Of a DNA stretch of 64,000 nucleotides, positions 1 to 8,118 are shown piece after piece (positions within the stretch are counted from its first letter, which is position 1; every line of letters starts with the position of its first letter). The stretch is taken from the NCBI GenBank assembly GCA_022842165.1, contig JALHQC010000001.1, positions 62,001 through 126,000 of the forward strand. Reading direction: 5' to 3'. The notes under the pieces are model-generated. The model had not been told where the DNA came from, made no database searches, and saw only the letters and a program-made list of their open reading frames with translations. This DNA comes from a bacterium (GTDB lineage: Bacteria; Pseudomonadota; Alphaproteobacteria; Rhizobiales; Aestuariivirgaceae). The position numbers were made by a program, and so were the translations under genes.

Positions 1-215
1 AAAAGAATGCCGTCGCGGAAATCGACGCCGACGATGCGCATGCCTTCGACGAGCGCCTCGGTCAGCACCCGGTACGGCGCCCAGCCACGGCCCAGCAGGA
101 TGTGAACCGCCGCCTCGACCTCTTCCTTCAGGCCATCATAAAGATCGTCATGGACCTGCTGAACCAGCTCCTCGTCGTTGAGGGAGTTCAGATCAAGTTC
201 GCCTTCATCGCTCAT
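1..215 (-). CDS. Corrinoid (B12-binding) methyltransferase protein, N-terminal part
   Basis: Only the first 71 residues are in the window; the gene runs off the left edge. The start is the ATG whose complement is at 213-215. The helical segment with VEAAVHILLGRGWAPYRV and VEGMRIVGVDFRDGIL is typical of the N-terminal cap domain of MtbC/MttC-like corrinoid proteins, which carry a methyl group on cobalamin between a substrate methyltransferase and an acceptor. The B12-binding DxHxxG motif would lie beyond the edge. The family often lies near methylamine or betaine demethylation genes, and a betaine-homocysteine methyltransferase relative lies at 6239-7255. The substrate cannot be told from this fragment. 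Confidence 0.8.
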   Translation of the reverse strand, partial: MSDEGELDLNSLNDEELVQQVHDDLYDGLKEEVEAAVHILLGRGWAPYRVLTEALVEGMRIVGVDFRDGIL

Positions 216-378
216 CGGGTGTCTCCAGACGGGAAAATCGCAAGCTTTCACAATAGCCGGGCGGGCGGAAAAGGCCCTGCCAGCGGGCGACGTCCACATG
301 CCGGAAAGCGACGGTTGAGGCAAGGAGAAAGGGCGGCTAAGGGTAGCTCTCCGTTTGGATATCGCTGGAAAATTCATC

Positions 379-1623
379 ATGCCTCAGGCCTTTGACGTCA
401 CCTCCTCCCGCCGCCAGTTTCCGGCGCTGGCGCTGAAAGACGGCGGCGCGCCCCGCATCTATTTCGACAATCCGGCGGGAACGCAGGTGCCGCAGCAGGT
501 GATCGACCGCACGGTCGAATGCCTTGCCACCAAGAACGCCAATCTCGGCGGTTACTTCTCCACCACGGTGCAGGCCGGCGAACTGGTCGATCAGGCTCAC
601 CAGGCCTGCGCGGATTTCTACAATGCGGCATCCGCCTCCGAGATCGTGTTCGGGCAGAACATGACGAGCCTCACCTTCCACATGTCGCGCTGCCTTGGCC
701 GCAAGTTCAGGAAGGGTGACGAGATCGTGCTGTCGCGCATGGATCATGATGCCAACATCGCGCCCTGGCTGCTGCTGGCCGATGACCTTGGCCTCGTGGT
801 CCGCTGGATGGATTTCGACACCGGCACCTACGAGTTCCCCGACGATGCGCTGAGCAAGGTCCTCTCGGAGAAGACGAAGCTTGTGGCGCTTGGCATGGCG
901 TCGAACTGCACCGGCACGGTCAATGATGCGAAGCACTTCGCGACGCAGGCCCGGGCTGCAGGCGCGCTGGTCTATCTCGATGCGGTGCAGCTGGCGCCAC
1001 ATTATGCGATCGACGTTCAGGACCTCGGCGCCGATATCGTCGTGTCGTCGGCCTACAAGTGGTTCGGACCGCATCAGGGCATCCTGTGGGGCCGCGAAGA
1101 CCTGCTGAAGGAAACCTTCGGCTACAAGGTCCGGCCCGCCAGCGAGGAACTGCCGCACAAATTCGAGACCGGCACGCTCAGCCACGAGGGCATGGCCGGC
1201 ACACTCGGCGCCATCGAATATCTGGAACAGTTCGGCACTGGTGAAACGCGCGCGAAACGTATCGCGTCCGCATGGACCACGATGGCCGAATACGAACAGA
1301 AGCTCACGCTGAAGCTCATCGAAGGCTTGCGCACTTTCAAGGGCCTGACCGTTCGCGGCGTCACCTCCGCCAATGCCATGCACCGCCGGGTGCCCACCGT
1401 GTCCTTCACGCTCGAAGGCCACCAACCAGTGAACCTCGCCAAGGATTTCGCGAAGGACAACATCTTTGTGTGGTCGGGCCACAACTATGCGGTCGAGCCC
1501 GTGGGCCGCATGGGGCTTCTGGACAAGGGCGGCGTGCTGCGCATCGGACTTGCGCATTACAATACGGAAGCGGAAGTTGATGCCCTGCTCTCCTCACTCA
1601 CTCGCCAGATCAAGAACGCATAG
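379..1623 (+). CDS. Cysteine desulfurase-like class-V PLP enzyme
   Basis: A 414-aa fold-type I PLP enzyme of the class-V aminotransferase (CsdA/SufS/NifS-like) family. IYFDNPAGTQVP near the N-terminus, GGYFSTT, the MDHDANIAPW segment and the PLP-lysine motif SSAYKWFGPHQGILWG are all visible. Members of this branch are usually called cysteine desulfurase-like proteins, and their substrate is often not known. An ATG at 379 is preferred over a TTG at 355 because the sequence from MPQAFDV matches the usual family start; neither has a strong ribosome site. It is divergent from the corrinoid gene and only 10 bp from the dehydrogenase behind it, so the two probably form an operon. No Suf or Isc scaffold genes lie nearby, so a role in general Fe-S assembly is not supported. 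Confidence 0.8.
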   Translation: MPQAFDVTSSRRQFPALALKDGGAPRIYFDNPAGTQVPQQVIDRTVECLATKNANLGGYFSTTVQAGELVDQAHQACADFYNAASASEIVFGQNMTSLTFHMSRCLGRKFRKGDEIVLSRMDHDANIAPWLLLADDLGLVVRWMDFDTGTYEFPDDALSKVLSEKTKLVALGMASNCTGTVNDAKHFATQARAAGALVYLDAVQLAPHYAIDVQDLGADIVVSSAYKWFGPHQGILWGREDLLKETFGYKVRPASEELPHKFETGTLSHEGMAGTLGAIEYLEQFGTGETRAKRIASAWTTMAEYEQKLTLKLIEGLRTFKGLTVRGVTSANAMHRRVPTVSFTLEGHQPVNLAKDFAKDNIFVWSGHNYAVEPVGRMGLLDKGGVLRIGLAHYNTEAEVDALLSSLTRQIKNA

Positions 1624-1633
1624 AGGCACCGCA

Positions 1634-2563
1634 ATGGCATTCAAACTCGGCATCATCGGACTCGGCAAGATCGCGCAGGACCAGCATCTTCCCGTCGTCG
1701 CCAAGAACAGCGATTTCGAACTTGCGGCTGTCGTCTCGTCTCGCGGCGGCTACAAGGACGTTCCGGCCTTCAAGACGCCCGGTGAACTCTTTGCCAGCGG
1801 TGTGAAGCTCGATGCGGTATCGCTGTGCATGCCGCCGGAGCCGCGCTTTGCCATCGCGCGCGATGCACTTGATGCGGGGCTTCACGTGCTGATGGAAAAG
1901 CCGCCGACGCCGACGGTAGGCGAACTCGATGCGCTGACGCGTCATACCGTCTACAGAGACCGCGTCCTGTTCACCACATGGCACTCGCAGTATAATACTG
2001 CCGTCGATGAAGCGAAGCGATTGCTACAGGGAAAGACCGTCACGAAGCTGCACGTCAGCTGGAAAGAGGATGTCCGCCACTGGCATCCGGGTCAGGAATG
2101 GATATGGGAACCGGGTGGCTTCGGCGTGTTTGATCCCGGCATTAATGCCTTTTCGATCGTCACCAAGATCCTGCCGCAGCCGATCTTCGTATCAAACTGC
2201 TTGCTGGAAACGCCCCGTAACAAGTCCACGCCAATTGCAGCGCAGATACGCTTCAAGCCCTCATGGAACGGCGAAGCCGATCTTTCCGCCGATCTCGACT
2301 GGCGGCAGACGGGAGAGCAGAGCTGGAACATTTTCGTCGCTACGGCAGATGGCCTCGACCTGCAGTTGCTGAAAGGCGGAACCGAGCTTCATGTGAATGG
2401 CAAGCTGACCGCCGCCGCGCCGTCTGAGGAGTATGAACGTATCTATGAGCACTTCGCCCAGCTTCTGAGAGACGATCAGCTGCACGTCGATCGCGCGCCG
2501 CTGCAACTTGTCTCCGATTGCTTCATGCTGGGCCGGAGGATTGAGACGGAAGCCTTTCTCTGA
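1634..2563 (+). CDS. Gfo/Idh/MocA oxidoreductase, L-arabinose/D-galactose 1-dehydrogenase type
   Basis: A 309-aa NAD(P)-dependent sugar dehydrogenase. The Rossmann start GIIGLGKIAQDQHLP and the EKPP motif mark the GFO/IDH/MocA family. The stretch around WKEDVRHWHPGQEWIWEPGG and VFDPGINAFSIVTKILP closely resembles the Azospirillum L-arabinose 1-dehydrogenase as I remember it; that enzyme also oxidises D-galactose and makes the aldonolactone of the non-phosphorylative pathway. The ATG at 1634 follows a GAGG site 10 bp after the preceding stop. The last 41 bases overlap the 3' end of the convergent kinase gene. No lactonase or dehydratase of the pathway is nearby, so the physiological sugar is inferred. 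Confidence 0.75.
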   Translation: MAFKLGIIGLGKIAQDQHLPVVAKNSDFELAAVVSSRGGYKDVPAFKTPGELFASGVKLDAVSLCMPPEPRFAIARDALDAGLHVLMEKPPTPTVGELDALTRHTVYRDRVLFTTWHSQYNTAVDEAKRLLQGKTVTKLHVSWKEDVRHWHPGQEWIWEPGGFGVFDPGINAFSIVTKILPQPIFVSNCLLETPRNKSTPIAAQIRFKPSWNGEADLSADLDWRQTGEQSWNIFVATADGLDLQLLKGGTELHVNGKLTAAAPSEEYERIYEHFAQLLRDDQLHVDRAPLQLVSDCFMLGRRIETEAFL

Positions 2564-4013
2564 CGCGGCCCAGCGTGTCGGCAGGCGTACCCGCAGCATC
2601 GATACGTGGCCAATCGAGCCGGCCGAGGTTGTAGCCAAGCTGACGTTCGACGACGTCGGCCGTTGCATCGGAGGCATCGCCAGTCCGCTGGCTTACGCGT
2701 GACTTCAGAACATCCGCAGGCGCGTCCAGCCAGAAGCCATGGAACGCCGCACGATGCTTTGCAGCAAGCGAGGCGGCGATGCTCCGCTCGCTGTCATGCG
2801 CGAAAACGGCATCGAGCACGACCGAGTGACCGGCCGACAGTGCCGCTTCCGCACGCGCAAAGCAGGCGCTGTAGGCGGCCGTGGAAGCCTGGCGCGAGTA
2901 GGATTCGGGCGGCAGCCTGGCTGTTTCATTCACGCCGGCGAGAATTTTTCGTTCGACATCGCTCCTGACATGGAGTGCCCCCGGCGCGGCGCCGACGTGC
3001 GGCGCAAGGCGAGCGGCCAAGGTCGATTTTCCGCTGCCAGACAAGCCGCCCACGCAAATCAGGCCAGGCGGACCAGGCTTGAGATAGGAGATCGACTCGC
3101 GGAAACTGTCGAGTGCCTGCCCGCGCTGGCGGAGCGAGCTTTCAACCGGCAGTTCGTGCACAAGATCTGCAGTCACCAGCGCCCTCACTCCTGCCCTGGT
3201 TGAAAGAAAAATCGGCAGCAGCGACAGGCCGGACAAATCCTCCTCGGCGCGGCGCAGATTAAGATATCGATTCATGACGATGTTCGCCGCAACCTTCTCA
3301 TCATGGCTCCACAAGTCCATGAGCAGAAAGGCGAGGTCGTAGAGCACGTCGATGGTCGCGATCTTCTCGCTGAATTCGATTGCATCGAACAGCATGGGCT
3401 GCCCATCCTCGGCGATGATGTTGCCGGAATGCATGTCGCCATGGCAGCGGCGCACCAGTCCCTGCTCGCCCCGGCTGTTCAACAGGGGCCGCATGCGCTT
3501 CAACGCTTCTTCGTATAGTGCATGGAACTCCAGCGTCTGCGAAGGCTCGAACAGATCGGTGGAGTCGATAAAGGCCTTCGAAAGCTGGGCGCCAAGTCCG
3601 GTCATGATGTCCGAGCCGCCCGTCTCTCGGCGCGGTGCGACGACGTGGGACGCCGCAATCATTGCCGCCAGTTTCTCCGCCAGCGCCGCATCGATGCCGC
3701 CATGGGCGATCTTCCAAGAGAGCAGCGCATGGTCGGGAAAGCGCCGCATGACCAGAACCGGTTCGCCACGCACCTCGATCACTTGCAGGTAAAGACCGGG
3801 CGCGAAGGCGCGGTTGATCTGCAGTTCATCTTCCAGCACCTTGCGGCGCTTGGCGATATCGGAAAAGTCGAGGTAGGGAAGCTTCACCGGCTTCTTGATC
3901 TTGAAGGCGCGGTTGCCGGCGAGGAACACATGCGCCGCATGGGTTTCCACATGCTCTACGGGAGCCCCGGCAAAGCCCCAGGTTTCGCCTTTCAGGAACG
4001 CGGCATCGAACAT
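2523..4013 (-). CDS. Two-domain protein: APH-like phosphotransferase plus P-loop kinase
   Basis: About 496 aa. The N-terminal two thirds are aminoglycoside/choline-kinase-like: VFLAGNRAFKIKKPV, the catalytic loop RRCHGDMHSGNI and the metal-binding FDAIEF. The C-terminal third is an AAA/zeta-toxin-like nucleotide kinase with Walker A GGLSGSGKST and a later RSDVERK segment. This fused architecture is widespread in alphaproteobacteria and is usually annotated only as a bifunctional APH/ATP-binding protein; its substrate is unknown. The start is uncertain: an ATG at 4013 fits the family N-terminus, while a TTG at 4061 would add 16 residues without a visible ribosome site. It directly follows the papain/hydrolase fusion on the same strand and probably shares its transcript. 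Confidence 0.75.
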   Translation of the reverse strand: MFDAAFLKGETWGFAGAPVEHVETHAAHVFLAGNRAFKIKKPVKLPYLDFSDIAKRRKVLEDELQINRAFAPGLYLQVIEVRGEPVLVMRRFPDHALLSWKIAHGGIDAALAEKLAAMIAASHVVAPRRETGGSDIMTGLGAQLSKAFIDSTDLFEPSQTLEFHALYEEALKRMRPLLNSRGEQGLVRRCHGDMHSGNIIAEDGQPMLFDAIEFSEKIATIDVLYDLAFLLMDLWSHDEKVAANIVMNRYLNLRRAEEDLSGLSLLPIFLSTRAGVRALVTADLVHELPVESSLRQRGQALDSFRESISYLKPGPPGLICVGGLSGSGKSTLAARLAPHVGAAPGALHVRSDVERKILAGVNETARLPPESYSRQASTAAYSACFARAEAALSAGHSVVLDAVFAHDSERSIAASLAAKHRAAFHGFWLDAPADVLKSRVSQRTGDASDATADVVERQLGYNLGRLDWPRIDAAGTPADTLGRVRERLPSQSSGPA

Positions 4014-4068
4014 GCAGGCAAGATGCGCCTTAGCCAGCGCGTTGACATTGACGCCAATCAATCGCGAG

Positions 4069-6153
4069 TTAGAAGCCGGTCAGATCCGTGACTTCGGCCG
4101 TGAGCCGTCCACCCCTGATGCGTTTCAGACTGGCGTTGATCACGTCGCAGTCATTGTCAAATGTACCGTGGGCGATCCGCGCAGTCCTGTCGCTTGATAT
4201 CCGCACATCGGGACCCTTGTGATACTTGACGGAGACACGGCCCGTTTCGGACACCAGCGACTTCCACTCCGCATAGAGTGCCTCATGCAACTTCCGGTCA
4301 AAAGCCATTCTGGGCCCCTCGCCCTTTGCCTGCAGCGCGATTTCAAGACCCAGCAAGGGCGACTTGCGGCGCTCTTCCAGCGCCCGGCTCACCAGATAGA
4401 GCAACGACTTGCCGTAAGGCCCGACACTGTCGCGCGTTTCCGCTGCATCTGACAGGTTGTCGATGGCAAGCTGTCCGCTTGCCAATGCGCCTCCCCGCTT
4501 CATGGCCGGGCCAAAACGGCGAAGCGCAAAATCCAGGGTACAGGCGGGTGCAAAGAGGCTGCAACTGGCGATCTTGAGACCGGCACGCTGTGCGGGCGCC
4601 AGCATGTGTCCGATCATGATCGAGCCCGCCGAATGCCCGAGCACATGGACAGGCTTTCCGCATGTGGCAAGTTTCTTCACCAGCTCGGCGAGCCCGCGCC
4701 CGTTGCGTGCCGATGCCTCGGCATTCTGCTTCATTTGCGTCCAGACGGCCTTGGCGATGAACTGCTCGGCGACAGCCTCGAACCCCAGGTCAAAAGCTTC
4801 CCTGATACGCTCGACGGCGGCATCGATAAAATCGCCGACGCCGCGCGTGCGCACGGCTTTGATCTGTTCTTCCAGCTTCTTGACGTCATCCGCAGCGATC
4901 TGCCCCAGAGCCTCGATGATCCCGGTTTTCCACACAATGAAAATCGGATGAATGCCATTTTCCACAAACCAGGGACCCAGCCTGCAGGCCCGCTCAATTG
5001 CGCCCTCCTCATCGTTCAAGCCGCCATGGACGTAGACGGCGACCCGGTCACTGTCCGAGGCCAGGATTCTCTCGCTCGCGACGATATCGAGGGCGTCAGC
5101 AGCGCTCACCGCCTCGGGCAGCCGGTCGAGCAGCACGCCATCGTTTCCGAGCACCACCGCATGCTGGTAAGCCCAGGATGGGTCCCAGGGCGGGACGCCA
5201 CGATTTCCTTTTCGCACGGTCGGCTCGAGCGTGGAAAGGCCGGCGGTTAACATGCTGCCAATGGGGCTTCCCGAGGCGGCTCCCCGGCGAACGCTGACAT
5301 CCATCGGTGCTCCGATCGCCGCGACCCAGGCGTCGTAGCCGTTCTTCGCCCAGTCCTCATAGGTGAGAAGTGCAAACCCGTTGGTGCCCCAGCCTGGCCC
5401 CCAGGAATTCTGCACGATGAAGCCAAAGCGATTGTAACCGACAACGGCAAAGGCATGGCCTCCCTCGATCTTGTCATGCTGTTCGATGAGGGCGAGGTTC
5501 TCGGCGCCCAAGCGAAGTGTGCGCTTCGGGCGATTCCAGCCCGAATGAACATCGGCGGAACAATAGACGGCGTTGACCTCGAAGATCGCGGCCTGCATGT
5601 CGGCGATTGATTTGGCGTTGACGCGGTAGTAGGCACCAAGAGGCCGGAGTGCCGCGTCATACTGCCATTCGGAAGATGGCCGCCTGCCCGGTTTCGGCCA
5701 GATCGCTTCCTCGCAGACGCCGTGCTTGTGCCAGCCCTTCATGGCGCCGCGGCAGCTTGACCAATCGTAGTCGCTGCCGTCCCACTCGTCGTAAATGCGG
5801 GCGTTGCGGAACAGCATGTGAGCGCTCACCCGCGTTGGCATTTGGGGCGTCGGCGCGTCCGCAGATACTTCGCCGGATGCCATACGGGCTTCACGCTGGA
5901 TGTTCGCGGCGCGCCACTGGGACCAGTAGGTGTAGTTGATGAAGGCGGCAAGGCCGAAGCCGGTGCAGGCGCCCTCATTGCCCTGGTTCAGGACGAGGTT
6001 AGCCTGCTTGTAGGCGGCGAAGTGCCGTTCGATCAGATCAGGCGCGGGGTATTGATCGGGAAGCGAGCGAAGCGGCGGCAAGTAAGGCTTGTCGCGAAAA
6101 TCGGCACGATCCGGACGAGCATCAAGCGTTCGCTTTGCAGGCTGACGGGCCAT
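4069..6153 (-). CDS. Papain-like cysteine peptidase fused to an alpha/beta hydrolase
   Basis: 694 aa with two enzyme modules. Residues 30-285 are a C1 papain-type peptidase: the oxyanion glutamine Q57 six residues before the nucleophile C63 (NQGNEGACTGFG), the histidine H233 in GGHAFAVVGYN and the asparagine N249 in QNSWGPGWG. Residues 365-640 look like a lipase-type alpha/beta hydrolase: VAVYVHGGLN for the oxyanion strand and the nucleophile elbow GHSAGS with S508. No signal peptide is seen, so a cytoplasmic location is likely. The start MARQPAKR is followed by DARPDRADFRD, a segment common at the front of bacterial C1 peptidases of this type. The kinase gene follows at once downstream. Substrates are unknown. 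Confidence 0.8.
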   Translation of the reverse strand: MARQPAKRTLDARPDRADFRDKPYLPPLRSLPDQYPAPDLIERHFAAYKQANLVLNQGNEGACTGFGLAAFINYTYWSQWRAANIQREARMASGEVSADAPTPQMPTRVSAHMLFRNARIYDEWDGSDYDWSSCRGAMKGWHKHGVCEEAIWPKPGRRPSSEWQYDAALRPLGAYYRVNAKSIADMQAAIFEVNAVYCSADVHSGWNRPKRTLRLGAENLALIEQHDKIEGGHAFAVVGYNRFGFIVQNSWGPGWGTNGFALLTYEDWAKNGYDAWVAAIGAPMDVSVRRGAASGSPIGSMLTAGLSTLEPTVRKGNRGVPPWDPSWAYQHAVVLGNDGVLLDRLPEAVSAADALDIVASERILASDSDRVAVYVHGGLNDEEGAIERACRLGPWFVENGIHPIFIVWKTGIIEALGQIAADDVKKLEEQIKAVRTRGVGDFIDAAVERIREAFDLGFEAVAEQFIAKAVWTQMKQNAEASARNGRGLAELVKKLATCGKPVHVLGHSAGSIMIGHMLAPAQRAGLKIASCSLFAPACTLDFALRRFGPAMKRGGALASGQLAIDNLSDAAETRDSVGPYGKSLLYLVSRALEERRKSPLLGLEIALQAKGEGPRMAFDRKLHEALYAEWKSLVSETGRVSVKYHKGPDVRISSDRTARIAHGTFDNDCDVINASLKRIRGGRLTAEVTDLTGF

Positions 6154-6238
6154 CTTCGCCTCCCAGTATTCAGGGAAGGATATGCCTCCACGTCAACCTA
6201 AGCAATAAACAAGCGGGGCTCGCAGATTCGGTGCCGGA

Positions 6239-7255
6239 TCAGCCGCGGCGGCGCGTGCCACGGGCGGCGGCACCGGCTGCGGCGGTGTCTACCCCCTTGG
6301 CGAGTTGCGACACGGGGCCAAGGCGCGCCTCGATTACGGCGACGCTCGGCCGCTCGCCCCTGGTATAAGTTTCAAGAGACTTTCGCATGGCCGCCAGATG
6401 CTCAGGGCTGGTGCCACAGCAACCGCCGATGATCTTTGCTCCGGCATCGAGCGCGATGCGGGCATAATCCGCCATCAGTTCCGGCGTGCCGGTATAGTGG
6501 ATGTGCCCGTCGACATATTGCGGCACGCCACAATTGCCCTTGGCCACGACTGCCGCATCGGGCCGCGCTTCGGAAATGCCCAGCACGGTGGCAACGAGTT
6601 CGGAAGCGCCGACACCGCAATTGGCGCCAATCGCCACGGGCTGCACGGGCAAGGCCGCCGTCAAGGCGCCGAAGGCCTTGGGCGTGATGCCCATCATAGT
6701 GCGGCCATTAGTGTCGAAGCTCATGGTGGTGACGATGGGCAGGTCCGCCGTGGCGGCACCCTCGACGGCGGCCTTCAGCTCTTCCTCGGACGACATGGTC
6801 TCGATCCAGAGGACATCGGCGCCGCCCTCCTTCAGGGCCATCGCCTGCTCGGAGAAAGCGCTGACGGCCTCCTCATGGCTCATGCTGCCGACAGGCTCCA
6901 TGATCTCGCCGGTTGGCCCGATGGAACCGCCGACATAGACCGGGCGAGCAGAAGCATCAGCCTCGGCGCGGGCGTTCTTCGCGGCGGCGATGTTGATCTC
7001 GCGCACCTGGCCTTGCGCGTTGTGCAGCTTCAGGCGGTGGCGGTTGCCGCCGAAGGTATTGGTCAGGATGATGTCGGCACCCGCCTCGATGAACTGGTGG
7101 TGCAGCGAGCGCACCCGCTCCGGATGCTCGAAGTTCCACATCTCCGGCGCATCGCCCGACTCGAGGCCCATCTGGAAGTAGTTCGTCCCCGTGGCGCCAT
7201 CGGCGAGCAGCCAGGGGCGCGTGGCAAGGGCTTCGGTGAAGGACGGGCGGGTCAT
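6239..7255 (-). CDS. bmt: Betaine-homocysteine S-methyltransferase
   Basis: 338 aa, homocysteine S-methyltransferase (Pfam S-methyl_trans) family. The TIM barrel starts with LLADGATGTNYFQMGL. The zinc ligands are the cysteine in IGANCGVG and the pair in IIGGCCGTSPEH. It transfers a methyl group to homocysteine to make methionine; in alphaproteobacteria this clade is annotated as betaine-homocysteine methyltransferase. The short C-terminal tail is rich in alanine, arginine and glycine. A GAGAGG ribosome site precedes the ATG. A perfect 9-2-9 palindrome lies 20 bp upstream of the start, which points to methionine-cycle control. The corrinoid protein at the left edge may belong to the same one-carbon metabolism. 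Confidence 0.85.
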   Translation of the reverse strand: MTRPSFTEALATRPWLLADGATGTNYFQMGLESGDAPEMWNFEHPERVRSLHHQFIEAGADIILTNTFGGNRHRLKLHNAQGQVREINIAAAKNARAEADASARPVYVGGSIGPTGEIMEPVGSMSHEEAVSAFSEQAMALKEGGADVLWIETMSSEEELKAAVEGAATADLPIVTTMSFDTNGRTMMGITPKAFGALTAALPVQPVAIGANCGVGASELVATVLGISEARPDAAVVAKGNCGVPQYVDGHIHYTGTPELMADYARIALDAGAKIIGGCCGTSPEHLAAMRKSLETYTRGERPSVAVIEARLGPVSQLAKGVDTAAAGAAARGTRRRG

Positions 7256-7274
7256 GACGGCCTCTCGGACATGA

Positions 7275-7294
7275 ATATAAAGAAGTCTTTATAT
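7275..7294. promoter_or_regulatory. Perfect palindrome upstream of bmt (SahR/SamR-like operator candidate)
   Basis: ATATAAAGA and TCTTTATAT form perfect 9-bp arms around AG, 20 bp upstream of the bmt start codon and just beyond the stop of the MBL gene at 7300. The AT-rich ATATAAAGA half-site resembles operators of ArsR-family methionine-cycle regulators (SahR/SamR) as I recall them; that link is from memory. No such regulator gene is adjacent. Confidence 0.6.
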
Positions 7295-7299
7295 GATTG

Positions 7300-8118
7300 T
7301 CAGGGGCTTTGCCAAGAGGCAAACGCCGGTTCCCACAGCAGCAGCGACATTCGTGCGTTGACGGGCCAACTCTCCGGCCGGTCGTTGCTGCCCCGCAGAT
7401 TCGTGAGGCTGGCGGAAAGGTCCGCCACATCCTGCCGGTTCAGGCGCGGTGCGCGGTGCTCGCCGGCCTCATCAGCTTGGCCGTGTGCGCACAGCAGCGT
7501 GACGCTTTCTGGCAGAACCGGAAGAAGGCTGTCTGCCGTCTGCAGATAGGCCTTGAGATCGGCGCCGGGGATCTGGGCATAGAGCGGGCCGGGATAGAGG
7601 AAATCCGCCGCGAAGAGGATGCTCGAGGCGCGATCAAGGAGCGAAATCGAATCGGGTGAATGGCCGGGCGTGTGGAGAAGCTCCAACACGCGGCCGCCGA
7701 GATCGAGCGTCGACCCAATGGGCAACCATTCGTTCACCCGCACCGGAGTCCAGGTCATCCCCTCGCGGAAGCCGCGATAGAGATCATCGCTGGCATGAAG
7801 CCAGCCATCCTTCTCGCAATCTTTCAGAACGGGCAGATCGGCAATGGCGATGTTGTGGAACTTGGCCAGCCCGCCGGTGTGGTCGAAATGCATGTGGGAG
7901 GGGAGCGCTGTTACCGGCAGTGTCGTCAGCTCACGGACGATCTTCGAGATGTCGCGCACGCCGGGGCCGGTATCGAACAGCAGCGCGCGTTTCGTGCCGA
8001 GGATCAGGTAGTTCCAGTTGATCTGGTGGAAGCGCGGCTCGCCGATGGCGACGACGCCCGGCGCCACCTCCTCGATTGCGAACCAGTCGTCGAACCAGCG
8101 AACGCCATCAGCCAGCAT
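7300..8118 (-). CDS. MBL-fold metallo-hydrolase, last gene of the soe operon
   Basis: 272 aa, metallo-beta-lactamase superfamily. The metal motif HMHFDH (in PSHMHFDHTGG), a following HTPGHSPDS and an FAADFLY aspartate give a two-metal site of the glyoxalase II/lactonase type. Its start overlaps the soeC stop by one base, so it is translated with the sulfite dehydrogenase genes. It lacks the HTHCHADH form typical of ETHE1 persulfide dioxygenases, so a direct sulfur function is not shown. Hydrolysis of a thioester or lactone is the general family expectation; the substrate is unknown. Confidence 0.75.
   Translation of the reverse strand: MLADGVRWFDDWFAIEEVAPGVVAIGEPRFHQINWNYLILGTKRALLFDTGPGVRDISKIVRELTTLPVTALPSHMHFDHTGGLAKFHNIAIADLPVLKDCEKDGWLHASDDLYRGFREGMTWTPVRVNEWLPIGSTLDLGGRVLELLHTPGHSPDSISLLDRASSILFAADFLYPGPLYAQIPGADLKAYLQTADSLLPVLPESVTLLCAHGQADEAGEHRAPRLNRQDVADLSASLTNLRGSNDRPESWPVNARMSLLLWEPAFASWQSP

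Noticed and set aside
337-1557. A 406-codon antisense ORF over the class-V PLP gene
   Set aside because: Typical GC-rich shadow frame; the + strand product has clear family motifs along its full length.
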